DNA from: Gemmatimonadaceae bacterium
GTDB taxonomy: Bacteria; Gemmatimonadota; Gemmatimonadetes; Gemmatimonadales; Gemmatimonadaceae
Length of the DNA stretch: 11,680 nucleotides
NCBI GenBank assembly: GCA_013816695.1
Contig: JACDDZ010000034.1
Location: forward strand, 1 to 11,680
Direction of reading: 5' to 3'
The notes under the pieces are model-generated. The model was not told where the DNA came from. It saw only the letters and a list, made by a program, of their open reading frames with translations, and made no database searches. Shown in pieces: positions 1-6,127 of the stretch (the stretch's first letter is position 1; the number at the start of each line of letters is the position of its first letter). A program made the translations under genes and the position numbers.

Positions 1-172
1 CGAGGTCCGGCGGCGACGATGTAAACGAAGTAACGAGCGGCTGTACGGAGTCGTCGACCACAAGACGGCCCGTTTCATGTCCTCCCTCCCGCAAAGCGTT
101 TTCTATCTGGTCGAGCACTGGATCAATGGGATCCTCAAGTGCATCAGCTGTGTGCAGTATGCAGATTTTCAT
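1..172 (-). CDS. D-Ala-D-Ala ligase-like ATP-grasp protein, N-terminal fragment
   Basis: Only the first 57 codons lie in the window; the gene runs off the left edge. The start is the ATG at 172-170, which overlaps the TGA of the metallopeptidase gene (ATGA at 172-169), so the two are probably translationally coupled. The fragment begins MKICILHTAD, continues with DPVLDQIENALREGGHE and ends near VTSFTSSPPDL. A short beta strand, an amphipathic helix with the 'ALREGGHE' turn and a following 'VDD..QPLV' stretch are what the preATP-grasp N-terminal domain of D-Ala-D-Ala ligase-like proteins looks like. The ATP-binding and catalytic domains are outside the window, so the ligase call rests on the N-terminal flavour alone. 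It could also be another Rossmann-like protein (for example a glycosyltransferase). If it is ATP-grasp, it would join an amine to a carboxylate using ATP in the cytoplasm; its substrate need not be D-alanine. Confidence 0.5.
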   Translation of the reverse strand, partial: MKICILHTADALEDPIDPVLDQIENALREGGHETGRLVVDDSVQPLVTSFTSSPPDL

Positions 173-1194
173 TTCTTGCGTCGTGCTCCGTCGACTGTGT
201 TGGTGTAACGGTAGTTCATCATTACTGCCGTGCCGAACGCTGTCAGCTCGATCAGCGTTGCGGCCTCGAGCCCCCGCATGCGCAGCTCGAGCAGTGCCGC
301 ACGCGCCATCAGGAAGTCCGCGAACTGCCGGACGGACGATGCGCTTTCTCCCGTCCAGTAGGCAATCCTGCTGACAATTTCCCGACGGTGACTGCGGATG
401 AAATCCGCAGCCTGGGTTCCTTCGGGAGCTTCCTTGGGTGTTGCGAAAATGTTTCGAAGGTCGCCGTCGAAAACGCGTCCATCGGCGATTGGAATTGCCT
501 CTTCCGAATCACTGTAATGTTTGGCAAGAGAATATCGCATGGCGGAAACGGGGAGATCATCTTCCGACACTTCTGCCACCGCGGGTTCCTGCTCACCGAT
601 CTCGCCCATCACGCGATCTATATACTCGAGCTTGTTGAGAGCAGGCCAGCTTTCGTACGCTTCGCGCCAGTCGAGTCCCGGTGTAAGCCAGACAGCGAAA
701 GTCTCTGCGAAATCCTCGTCCGGATGCTTTTGCGCGTACCATCCGAGAATGTGCCGCACGTAGTCGTGGGAAAACGGATCAGCTCTGTAGCGCTCACGAT
801 ACGGACGAGAGTAGGGCCCAAATGTCTGCCGCCAGTCGGCCCGGTCGTAGAGGCGATAAGCATAGTTGAATGCATGCCCTGCCTCGTGCCGGAGGTAGCG
901 CATTGTGTCATCCTCGGACTCGATCCCGGGCGAAAAATCCTCCTCGATTGCCGAAAGGCGCTGGTCGGCGAGGTAGAAGGGAACGCCTATAAGGGGAGTG
1001 CCGTCGGGACAGCCCCACTGGTCGCTAAGGTAAACCTGAGGCTTGAACTTAAGTCCCCTGGAATCCAGCTCGCGGTAAAGTTCGTCGACGAGCTTCTCGA
1101 CAATAGAACCCTGAATAGACAAGCCAAAATCCGAGATGTTGCTCTCGAGCAGCGAGTGTCGTTCGGCTTCCCAGCCAGGCGATGTTATTTCCAC
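169..1194 (-). CDS. Putative zinc-binding metallopeptidase (HEAGH family)
   Basis: I place the start at GTG 1194, giving 341 residues, because the reading frame upstream of it runs through a strong terminator (1234-1260) and a separate small gene; GGGAG lies just before this GTG, though unusually close. Residues 103-107 are H-E-A-G-H, the zinc and catalytic motif of gluzincin-type peptidases. About 57 residues on, HPDEDFAETFAVWL supplies Glu164, a likely third zinc ligand. Residues 55-65 (YLSDQWGCPDG), then IGVPFYLADQRL and the PYRERY segment, resemble the conserved blocks of proteins annotated 'putative zinc-binding metallopeptidase' (Peptidase_Mx-like), as I remember them. There is no signal peptide or membrane segment, so it should be cytoplasmic. 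The last third (about 220-341) is helical and unassigned. It is coupled by ATGA overlap to the ATP-grasp gene and sits behind the 48-codon gene. Substrate unknown; proteolysis or amidolysis of a peptide is inference. Confidence 0.72.
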   Translation of the reverse strand: MEITSPGWEAERHSLLESNISDFGLSIQGSIVEKLVDELYRELDSRGLKFKPQVYLSDQWGCPDGTPLIGVPFYLADQRLSAIEEDFSPGIESEDDTMRYLRHEAGHAFNYAYRLYDRADWRQTFGPYSRPYRERYRADPFSHDYVRHILGWYAQKHPDEDFAETFAVWLTPGLDWREAYESWPALNKLEYIDRVMGEIGEQEPAVAEVSEDDLPVSAMRYSLAKHYSDSEEAIPIADGRVFDGDLRNIFATPKEAPEGTQAADFIRSHRREIVSRIAYWTGESASSVRQFADFLMARAALLELRMRGLEAATLIELTAFGTAVMMNYRYTNTVDGARRKK

Positions 1195-1233
1195 GCTCCC
1201 TGATGGGGCAACTCGCGTACCCTGTTCCGCTAC

Positions 1234-1260
1234 AAAAAAGGCGGCCCCGCAGGGGTCGCC
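1234..1260 (-). terminator. Rho-independent terminator after the 48-codon gene
   Basis: On the minus strand GGCGACCCC-TGC-GGGGCCGCC forms a nine-position stem with one A/C mismatch and a three-base loop, followed directly by six Ts. The hairpin is 1240-1260 and the T run 1234-1239. It lies 31 bases after the small gene's stop codon and 39 bases before the metallopeptidase GTG. Expression of the peptidase and ATP-grasp genes must therefore come from readthrough or from a promoter I cannot identify. Confidence 0.85.
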
Positions 1261-1291
1261 TCCTTGAAATGCATTCTTATAGTATAGAACG

Positions 1292-1438
1292 CTATGCTGC
1301 CTTGATCGCTTCCTTCTTCGTTTCGGGTGCTGGGCCCCAGATATAGGCAGAGAACCGGGGAGCCGGGCTGGATTCCTTCCCAACCGAGACCACAATACCG
1401 ACTGGAACCTGCGGCAGATCAACTGATTTCTTTTTCAT
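1292..1438 (-). CDS. 48-residue small protein or peptide, function unknown
   Basis: An ATG at 1438 opens 48 codons ending in TAG at 1294-1292. The product starts MKKKSVDLPQVPVG, has a hydrophobic stretch IVVSVG (15-20), a Pro/Ser joint, an aromatic segment FSAYIWGPAPE (29-39) and a charged tail TKKEAIKAA. It has no cysteine, no signal peptide and no full membrane helix. Support for a real gene: a candidate promoter about 30 bases upstream, a strong terminator just downstream, and an independent transcription unit between them with no other use. Against it: no clear Shine-Dalgarno sequence (only AAAGAAA) and no family I recognise. It overlaps the upstream extension of the metallopeptidase frame, which I reject as coding. 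Neighbouring protease and ATP-grasp genes suggest it could be their peptide substrate, but this is inference. Confidence 0.6.
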   Translation of the reverse strand: MKKKSVDLPQVPVGIVVSVGKESSPAPRFSAYIWGPAPETKKEAIKAA

Positions 1439-1467
1439 TGGCGAACGCTGTTTCTTTAGGTTGGCCC

Positions 1468-1497
1468 ATACTAAGGCACCGATGGTGCCACGCTCAA
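1468..1497 (-). promoter_or_regulatory. Candidate promoter with a palindrome in its spacer, for the 48-codon gene
   Basis: On the minus strand TTGAGC (1497-1492, four of six to TTGACA) is followed after 18 bases by TAGTAT (1473-1468, four of six to TATAAT), and the small gene's ATG is 29 bases further. The spacer is almost filled by the perfect inverted repeat GGCACC-ATC-GGTGCC (1475-1489). A dyad between -35 and -10 could be a repressor operator or a MerR-type activator site. The boxes are weak matches and consensus preferences of this lineage are not known to me. Confidence 0.35.
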
Positions 1498-1563
1498 ACT
1501 AGACTCTAACCTGTTGTGGAAACAGAGCTTAACTGATTCCAGAATTCCAGAGCGAAAGCAAAG

Positions 1564-1580
1564 TGTATCAATTCGACACA
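1564..1580. repeat. Imperfect inverted repeat TGTATC-AATTC-GACACA
   Basis: Two six-base arms with one non-complementary position flank a five-base AT-rich centre. It lies between the methyltransferase terminator region and the promoter candidate of the 48-codon gene, about 70 bases upstream of that promoter's -35 box. It could be a distal operator, or chance. The remainder of the 1439-1649 gap also contains a short direct repeat (CTGGAATTCTGGAAT, read on the minus strand) and nothing coding that I can support. Confidence 0.25.
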
Positions 1581-1582
1581 AT

Positions 1583-1601
1583 AAAAAAGGACGCCTGCGT
1601 C
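1583..1601 (-). terminator. Short terminator-like hairpin with T run
   Basis: The minus strand reads GACGC-AG-GCGTC-C followed by six Ts (1588-1583). The stem is only four to five pairs, but the T run is good. Together with the longer hairpin immediately upstream it probably ends transcription of the methyltransferase gene. Confidence 0.5.
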
Positions 1602-1616
1602 AAAACGACACACAAA

Positions 1617-1648
1617 CGCCCTGCCGACAGTCTTAGGACAGCAAGGCG
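1617..1648 (-). terminator. Long hairpin directly after the methyltransferase stop codon
   Basis: Bases 1617-1626 pair with 1639-1648 (ten pairs on the minus strand with two G-T pairs, CGCCTTGCTG with CGGCAGGGCG), leaving a 12-base loop that itself holds GTC-CTAA-GAC. It starts one base after the TAG of the methyltransferase gene. Only a broken T-rich stretch (GTTTGTGTGTCGTTTT) follows, so it may be a first, weaker terminator or a 3'-end stabilising hairpin. Confidence 0.45.
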
Positions 1649-1649
1649 C

Positions 1650-2423
1650 CTATGACGCCATCTTGCGAGCCATGAAGGTTTTGGATGACCCAGCATCTTC
1701 CTCGACCGAAACCCGCCAGCCTTTGTACCGCTTTCTAAGCTCGGTAAGCGTAATCGCGTTCTCGCCGGCGATTATCGTCTCGACCAGGTGAATTCCGCCA
1801 TCCCTGGTCGCGCTCTGCAAAACTTCGATCGCGCGGTCGCGCTCATTCGGGCTTAATCCGGCAAAGGCGGCAGGATCGCAGACCACGGCAGTCAGTTCCG
1901 ACTCCGGAAGCCAGCTTCCGATTCCTGTCATGTGTGCCTGAAGCTTGCCCGTCAGACCGGCTTCCTGTGCGGCATTCATGACACGCTCCACATTGTCCGG
2001 CTCGACATCGAGTGCCGTGACGTCACAACCGTGAGCTGCGAGATACAGAGCTGTCTTCTGGAACCCAGCTCCTGCAACCAGCACCCTCGATTCAGCCGCG
2101 AACTGCATCTCGCGCGCAAGTACTCCGTCAGGACGGAGGCCGAGATTTTCGGGACGCCGATACTCTTCGATCAACTTTATCCGTCGGCGCTGCCAGGTGC
2201 GAAACGCCGGGATCCGCAGTCGCTTTCTAATGATTTTGTCAACTTCAGCCCAGACAAGCAGTTCATCCATGTTGAACTGTTCCTGGGCATTCAGCTGCGC
2301 AACGGCTTCATCGCCAATGGTCAGCATCGCCGAACGGGAGATCGCGAATTTGTAATTCTCGATCTCGTTTTCGACGTATAGCTCGTACTCATGCCTGAGC
2401 GAGCGAGGTGTTTCCATGAGCAT
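1650..2423 (-). CDS. Class I SAM-dependent methyltransferase with N-terminal extension, substrate unknown
   Basis: 257 residues. The Rossmann methyltransferase fold is marked by motif I VLVAGAG (114-120), the acidic end of strand beta 2 at Asp139 in VTALDVEPD, and a motif IV-like VVCDPAAF (180-187); a helix SPNERDRAIEVLQ and GGIHLVETI follow as in Methyltransf_11/TehB-like enzymes. The first ~105 residues, rich in Glu, Arg and Lys (RHEYELYVENEIENYKF, VWAEVDKIIRKRLR, TWQRRRIKLIEEYRR), match no domain I know and look helical. Two nearby ATGs are possible starts (2423 and 2417) and neither has a clear ribosome binding site. It lies 108 bases downstream of the rlmI-like gene on the same strand; that gap contains the perfect palindrome AGACTAGTCT (2458-2467) and no clear terminator, so cotranscription is possible. 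The target molecule cannot be told from sequence. Confidence 0.75.
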   Translation of the reverse strand: MLMETPRSLRHEYELYVENEIENYKFAISRSAMLTIGDEAVAQLNAQEQFNMDELLVWAEVDKIIRKRLRIPAFRTWQRRRIKLIEEYRRPENLGLRPDGVLAREMQFAAESRVLVAGAGFQKTALYLAAHGCDVTALDVEPDNVERVMNAAQEAGLTGKLQAHMTGIGSWLPESELTAVVCDPAAFAGLSPNERDRAIEVLQSATRDGGIHLVETIIAGENAITLTELRKRYKGWRVSVEEDAGSSKTFMARKMAS

Positions 2424-2531
2424 CGTTACGAGAGCCGCATGTTTAGGGAATCAAGCTAGACTAGTCTGAAAATCGCGCAAGAGCTTTGTTTGTTTTGAGT
2501 TACAGGGCTGAGCTCATCCATAGCTTCAACT

Positions 2532-3698
2532 TCAGTCCATCGCCTCGAGCAGCGCGCCCTTGATGTAACCGGTCTCCGGAATGGTCAATACCTCGGGATG
2601 GTCCAACGGCTGTCCGCGTACTTCGCGCAGCGCAATGCGCCGGCCGCTGTCCGCCGCCGCCGACTCGAGCATCTCCATGAAAAGCTGTTTTGTCATGTGA
2701 AAACTGCAGCTTGCAGTGAAAAGGAATCCGCCGCGCGCAAGCAGTTTCATGGCGCGCATGTTCACATCCTTGTATCCGCGAATACCAGATGCAAGCGCTG
2801 CGCGTGTCTTCGCGAACGCCGGAGGATCGAGCACAATCGTATCAAACCGATCACTGGATTTCTCTCGCTCGGTAAGCCAGTCAAAAGCATCCGCCTCGAC
2901 GAAGTCGATGTTGGTGAGCGAATTGAGCCTGGCGTTCTGTCCTGCGCGGTCGAGTGCGCGCGCCGAGGAATCGATGGCAGTCACATGCTCCGCGTTCCGC
3001 GCAAGATGGAGTGCAAACGATCCGTGATAGCTGAAACAGTCGAGTGCGCGTCCCTTTGCAACACTGCCAGCCAGCCGCCGGTTGTCACGCTGATCGAGGA
3101 AGGCGCCGGTCTTCTGCCCCGTCCATGGAGCGGCGAGATATTTCACACCATGCTCCGATACCTCGACTTCCTTCGGAACCTCGCCGTCGAGAATCACCGT
3201 CTCCCGCTCCAGGCCCTCGCGGCTGCGAAGCGCTGCATCGTTGCGCGCGAGTATTCCTTCCGCGCCCGTAACCTCCTTCAGTGACTCAATGATCTCGCTG
3301 CGAAATGCTTCAAGTCCTGCACTCATGAGCTGAACGACGAGCCAGCGATCGTACCTGTCACAGACAAGCGACGGAAGGGCGTCGCCTTCCCCATGAATCA
3401 GCCTGAACGCATTGCAGTCGCGCTCGAGTCCGGATCTACGATTGACTGCAGACCGGATTTTCGCGAGCCACCATTCGCGATCGATGGCAGTGTCCGGATT
3501 GCTCTCGATCAATCGCAGCGAAATTTCGGAGCGCGGACTCCAGAGTGCCCACCCAAGTTCGCGGTTCCGGTTGTCCCGAACGCGCACGGCCCCGGCCCCT
3601 GAACTCGGCCGGTCGGATACATCGCTCCTGAAAATCCAGGGGTGCCCCGCTTGCCAGCGCTTCGCACCCTTGGCTGAAACGACTGCAATTTCTCCCAT
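2532..3698 (-). CDS. rlmI: RlmI-type 23S rRNA (cytosine-5) methyltransferase
   Basis: 388 residues, close to the family's usual ~390-400. Residues 1-75 look like a PUA RNA-binding domain (KGAKRWQAGHPWIFRSDV, VRVRDNRNRELGWALWSPRSEISLRLI). A linker domain follows with LPSLVCDRYDRWLVVQL (108-124) and the family signature TGQKTGAFLDQRDNRR (193-208). The catalytic domain has a SAM motif ALDCFSYHGSFAL (218-230), VTAIDSS (239-245), the substrate-base motif DPPAFAK (291-297) and the catalytic cysteine motif SCSFH with Cys331. RlmI methylates C1962 of 23S rRNA in E. coli; the same target here is inferred from homology. The ATG at 3698 is preceded by GGAAG with almost no spacing, so the initiation signal is odd, but the PUA domain needs this start. 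Divergent from the HD-GYP gene with only 63 bases between the starts. Confidence 0.85.
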   Translation of the reverse strand: MGEIAVVSAKGAKRWQAGHPWIFRSDVSDRPSSGAGAVRVRDNRNRELGWALWSPRSEISLRLIESNPDTAIDREWWLAKIRSAVNRRSGLERDCNAFRLIHGEGDALPSLVCDRYDRWLVVQLMSAGLEAFRSEIIESLKEVTGAEGILARNDAALRSREGLERETVILDGEVPKEVEVSEHGVKYLAAPWTGQKTGAFLDQRDNRRLAGSVAKGRALDCFSYHGSFALHLARNAEHVTAIDSSARALDRAGQNARLNSLTNIDFVEADAFDWLTEREKSSDRFDTIVLDPPAFAKTRAALASGIRGYKDVNMRAMKLLARGGFLFTASCSFHMTKQLFMEMLESAAADSGRRIALREVRGQPLDHPEVLTIPETGYIKGALLEAMD

Positions 3699-3761
3699 CT
3701 TCCAATCTAACAGCCGCTGTATGCATGCTGAGCCCGTACGCTTCTTGCTTTATCAGCCTGT

Positions 3762-4583
3762 ATGGCGGAACTGAAAGACCTCACCCCCGTGATTACCACC
3801 GCAGTTACGTCTGTGTCCGGGGCCATGTACATGCGGGAACGCAATCATAGGGTAGGGGTGGAGAGGTTGGCCGCCGCTACGATGGAAACACTCCTGAATG
3901 CGATCGATGCGAATGATGCCGTCACCGGCGCCCATGTGCGCCGCGTCGCCGCATATGCCATTTGCCTCGCAGAGGCCGCAGGGCTGACCGATCGCGAAAA
4001 GCACAGTATCGAGCGGATCGCGCTATTCCACGATATTGGAAAACTCGACGAAGCATTGTTCGACATCTTCCATGAAGACTCGAAGCTCACTCCGCAGGAA
4101 CGACGCGCGGTGCGAAAGCATCCCGAAAAAGGCGCTGAAGTTCTCATCCCGATTTCGATCTTTTATCCCGATCTCGGCAAGGGTGTGATCGCGCACCACG
4201 AACGATGGGATGGCCGCGGTTATCCAAAACGGCTCAAGGGAAACAAGATTCCGCTCGCCGCCCGCTTCGTTGCCATCGCCGACTCTTTCGATGCGATAAC
4301 CCATCGTCGCCGGTACAGCATGGGCCGGAGCTTCAAGGTGGCCACTGAAGCGATCCTCGAGGGCAGGGGAACCCAGTTCGACCCGGAACTCGTCGACCTG
4401 TTCATGAGTCCGCCGGTGCTCGAGGAGGTTCAGCGAATCATGCGCGAGGCGTTCAAGCCGGGACGCAAGAAGAAGGGACGCCGCATTGGAGCTGACAGCT
4501 CCGCGCCTGATCTTACTTTTCGATGGCGCGAAAGATCGAAGTCGAAGAGCTTTTCACGTCAAGCGCGCCGAAAATCGCGCTGA
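3762..4583 (+). CDS. Stand-alone HD-GYP domain phosphodiesterase
   Basis: 273 residues. The HD-GYP domain spans about 35-220, with metal and catalytic residues His58 (TGAHVRRVA), His90-Asp91 (HDIGKLD), His120, His145-His146 and the diagnostic HHERWDGRGYP (145-155), then Asp174 (VAIADSFD) and GRGTQFDPELV (201-211). All key residues are present, so it should hydrolyse cyclic di-GMP (or a related cyclic dinucleotide) in the cytoplasm. There is no receiver, GAF or membrane domain; the first ~34 residues are too short for a sensor. The C-terminal ~45 residues form a very basic tail (KPGRKKKGRR, then SFSRQARRKSR) whose last part overlaps thiE on the other strand by 71 bases. The ATG at 3762 has no visible ribosome binding site; the ATGs of codons 22 or 24 are alternatives that keep the domain. 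The 63-base divergent gap must hold both promoters; no convincing boxes seen. Confidence 0.88.
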   Translation: MAELKDLTPVITTAVTSVSGAMYMRERNHRVGVERLAAATMETLLNAIDANDAVTGAHVRRVAAYAICLAEAAGLTDREKHSIERIALFHDIGKLDEALFDIFHEDSKLTPQERRAVRKHPEKGAEVLIPISIFYPDLGKGVIAHHERWDGRGYPKRLKGNKIPLAARFVAIADSFDAITHRRRYSMGRSFKVATEAILEGRGTQFDPELVDLFMSPPVLEEVQRIMREAFKPGRKKKGRRIGADSSAPDLTFRWRERSKSKSFSRQARRKSR

Positions 4584-5130
4584 CTGCTGCAACACCCGCC
4601 CCTCCCGCATCAATCACCGACCTCGCATTATCCGCACTGATTCCGCCAATTCCCACGGCGGGAATCGAAAGTTTTGCGGAAAGCAACTTGAAGCCTTCGA
4701 CGCCAATGGCTTTCCCGGCGTCGGCCTTGGTAGACGTCGTGAACACGGGGCCAATGCCTGCGTAGTCTGCTCCCTCTGCAGCAGCAACCTCCGGGTCGGC
4801 ACCAACTGAACAGCCAATTATGAACCCTGCGGGCGCAAGTTTGCGCACAGCGGACACGGGAACATCATCCGCGCCGAGATGACAACCTGCAGCGCCAACA
4901 GCAATGGCTACATCGGCGCGATCATTGATGATCAACGGAACTGCGATCTCCAGCATCATTGCGCGCGCGACTTCAGCGAGTTCGCGCGCGGAAACCTCTT
5001 TTAGCCGCAGCTGGATCATCGTGGCGCCACCTTCGGCAGCTTGAACGGCCCGGCTCACAAGATCTGTCGCATTTCCATGCAAACCATCCGTGATCGCGAT
5101 CAACCGGACCATGTCGCGACTGAACATCAC
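4513..5130 (-). CDS. thiE: Thiamine phosphate synthase
   Basis: About 205 residues, normal for ThiE. It condenses HMP-pyrophosphate with the carboxythiazole phosphate to give thiamine phosphate in the cytoplasm. The TIM-barrel signatures are visible: LIAITD (10-15), MIQLRLKE (38-45), IINDRADVA (67-75), GCHLGADD (82-89), the pyrophosphate-binding GIGPVFTTSTK (125-135), VGIGGIS (159-165) and the final phosphate-binding AVSAIF. It starts one base after the mltG stop codon. The GTG at 5130 and ATG at 5127 are both usable, with GAGG of the mltG end as ribosome binding site; the ATG at 5112 is a shorter option. It is the last gene of the rho-ruvX-mltG run, with no other thiamine genes in view and no TPP riboswitch before it. 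Its 3' end overlaps the HD-GYP gene on the opposite strand. Confidence 0.9.
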   Translation of the reverse strand: MMFSRDMVRLIAITDGLHGNATDLVSRAVQAAEGGATMIQLRLKEVSARELAEVARAMMLEIAVPLIINDRADVAIAVGAAGCHLGADDVPVSAVRKLAPAGFIIGCSVGADPEVAAAEGADYAGIGPVFTTSTKADAGKAIGVEGFKLLSAKLSIPAVGIGGISADNARSVIDAGGAGVAAVSAIFGALDVKSSSTSIFRAIEK

Positions 5131-5131
5131 G

Positions 5132-6127
5132 CTACCTCTTCGGACTTACGGGTTTCGCCGCAGCCTGGGACTGCTTCTTGGCTTGTTCATGTTCCGCGAA
5201 CGTAGTGCGGAATTCGTGATGACCATCGGGAAACGCGACGAAATACAGGTACGCAACATTCGCGGGGAAGAGCGCCGCAACAATGCTTGGGCCCCCTGGT
5301 GATGCAATTGGTCCGGGCGGAAGTCCAGGGTTCTGGTACGTGTTGTACGGCGACTTCACCTCGAGATCGCGGTACAGGACGCGTTGCGTATGTGCGGGTA
5401 GTGCGTATTGAACTGTCGGGTCCGCCTGCAGTAGCATCTGTTTCCTCAGCCGGTTGTGATACACCGCCGAAATAACGGGACGCTCTTCCGGCAGCCTGGC
5501 TTCTTTCTCGATAATCGACGCGAGAGTGATAATGTCGTTCCGGTTCATCGCCAGCTCCGTCAGACGCGCGTCCCACTCGGGTTTCCATTCCCGCTCGAAG
5601 CGCTTCACCATTTCCGTTATCGCATCCCGCGCACGGGTGCCGTCAGGAAAAGCGTACGTATCCGGGAACAGGTAACCCTCGAGTGTTTGTGTAGGCACGT
5701 CGAGGCGTGATCGCAGGGCTGTGTCTCGAACAGCCGTGTTGAGCGAATCGATTGGCAGCTCGAGACGTCGCGCGAGCAGCGGAATTATCTGCCTGACAGT
5801 GAATCCCTCCGGAATGGTCACGCTATTGACGACGCCGAGGCCGCCGTTCAAGGCGCTCAGCACTTCGCTCCATGCAGTTCCGCGTTTCAGCAGGTAGGTG
5901 CCTGGCTTGATGTTCCGATCCTTCCCACCAACGCGAGCGAGAAGCCGGAATCCAGTGGGCCACTTGACGATTTGCGCTTTGGCGAGCGAGTCGGTTGCCT
6001 GGCTGAAGGTCGCGCCGCGCGGAATAATCACGCGCACAGGGCTACCGTGCGGCTTACCGCACGCGCCAAAAAGGAGCGTGGCGCACGCGATGGCGACGGG
6101 AAAACTATTTGTGCGTGTCGAGCGCAT
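5132..6127 (-). CDS. mltG: Endolytic murein transglycosylase MltG, probable lipoprotein
   Basis: 331 residues from the ATG at 6127, which overlaps the end of ruvX by 23 bases. I prefer it to the frame's earlier ATG at 6238 because translation from 6127 starts with a signal-like sequence: [10 protein letters not shown], a hydrophobic run VAIACATLLFGA and Cys23, resembling a lipobox (LFGAC, Phe at -3 is less usual). Residues ~33-110 resemble the LysM-like domain (VRVIIPRGATFSQATDSLAK, TYLLKRGTAWSEVLSALNGG, VTIPEGFTVRQII). The YceG/MltG domain follows with EGYLFPDTYAF (150-160), the catalytic Glu207 in LASIIEKEAR, QADPTVQYAL (234-243) and YNTYQNPGLPPGPIASPG (261-278). MltG cleaves nascent glycan strands and so sets their length. 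A Lys/Gln/Ala-rich tail ends the protein. Family members are usually held by an N-terminal transmembrane helix; a lipid anchor would be a variation. Confidence 0.9.
   Translation of the reverse strand: MRSTRTNSFPVAIACATLLFGACGKPHGSPVRVIIPRGATFSQATDSLAKAQIVKWPTGFRLLARVGGKDRNIKPGTYLLKRGTAWSEVLSALNGGLGVVNSVTIPEGFTVRQIIPLLARRLELPIDSLNTAVRDTALRSRLDVPTQTLEGYLFPDTYAFPDGTRARDAITEMVKRFEREWKPEWDARLTELAMNRNDIITLASIIEKEARLPEERPVISAVYHNRLRKQMLLQADPTVQYALPAHTQRVLYRDLEVKSPYNTYQNPGLPPGPIASPGGPSIVAALFPANVAYLYFVAFPDGHHEFRTTFAEHEQAKKQSQAAAKPVSPKR

Noticed and set aside
139..1203. 354-codon plus-strand open frame opposite the metallopeptidase gene
   Set aside because: It is the antisense of a gene with clear catalytic motifs; its translation has no recognisable domain, and long antisense frames are common in such GC-rich sequence.
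1195..1422. Upstream extension of the metallopeptidase frame to an earlier start
   Set aside because: The extension crosses a rho-independent terminator and the 48-codon gene in another frame, and its translation is Arg/Ser-rich low-quality sequence.
2456..2521. 21-codon minus-strand frame (MDELSPVTQNK...) between the two methyltransferase genes
   Set aside because: No ribosome binding site, no sign of attenuator structure, and length within chance; could at most be a leader peptide.
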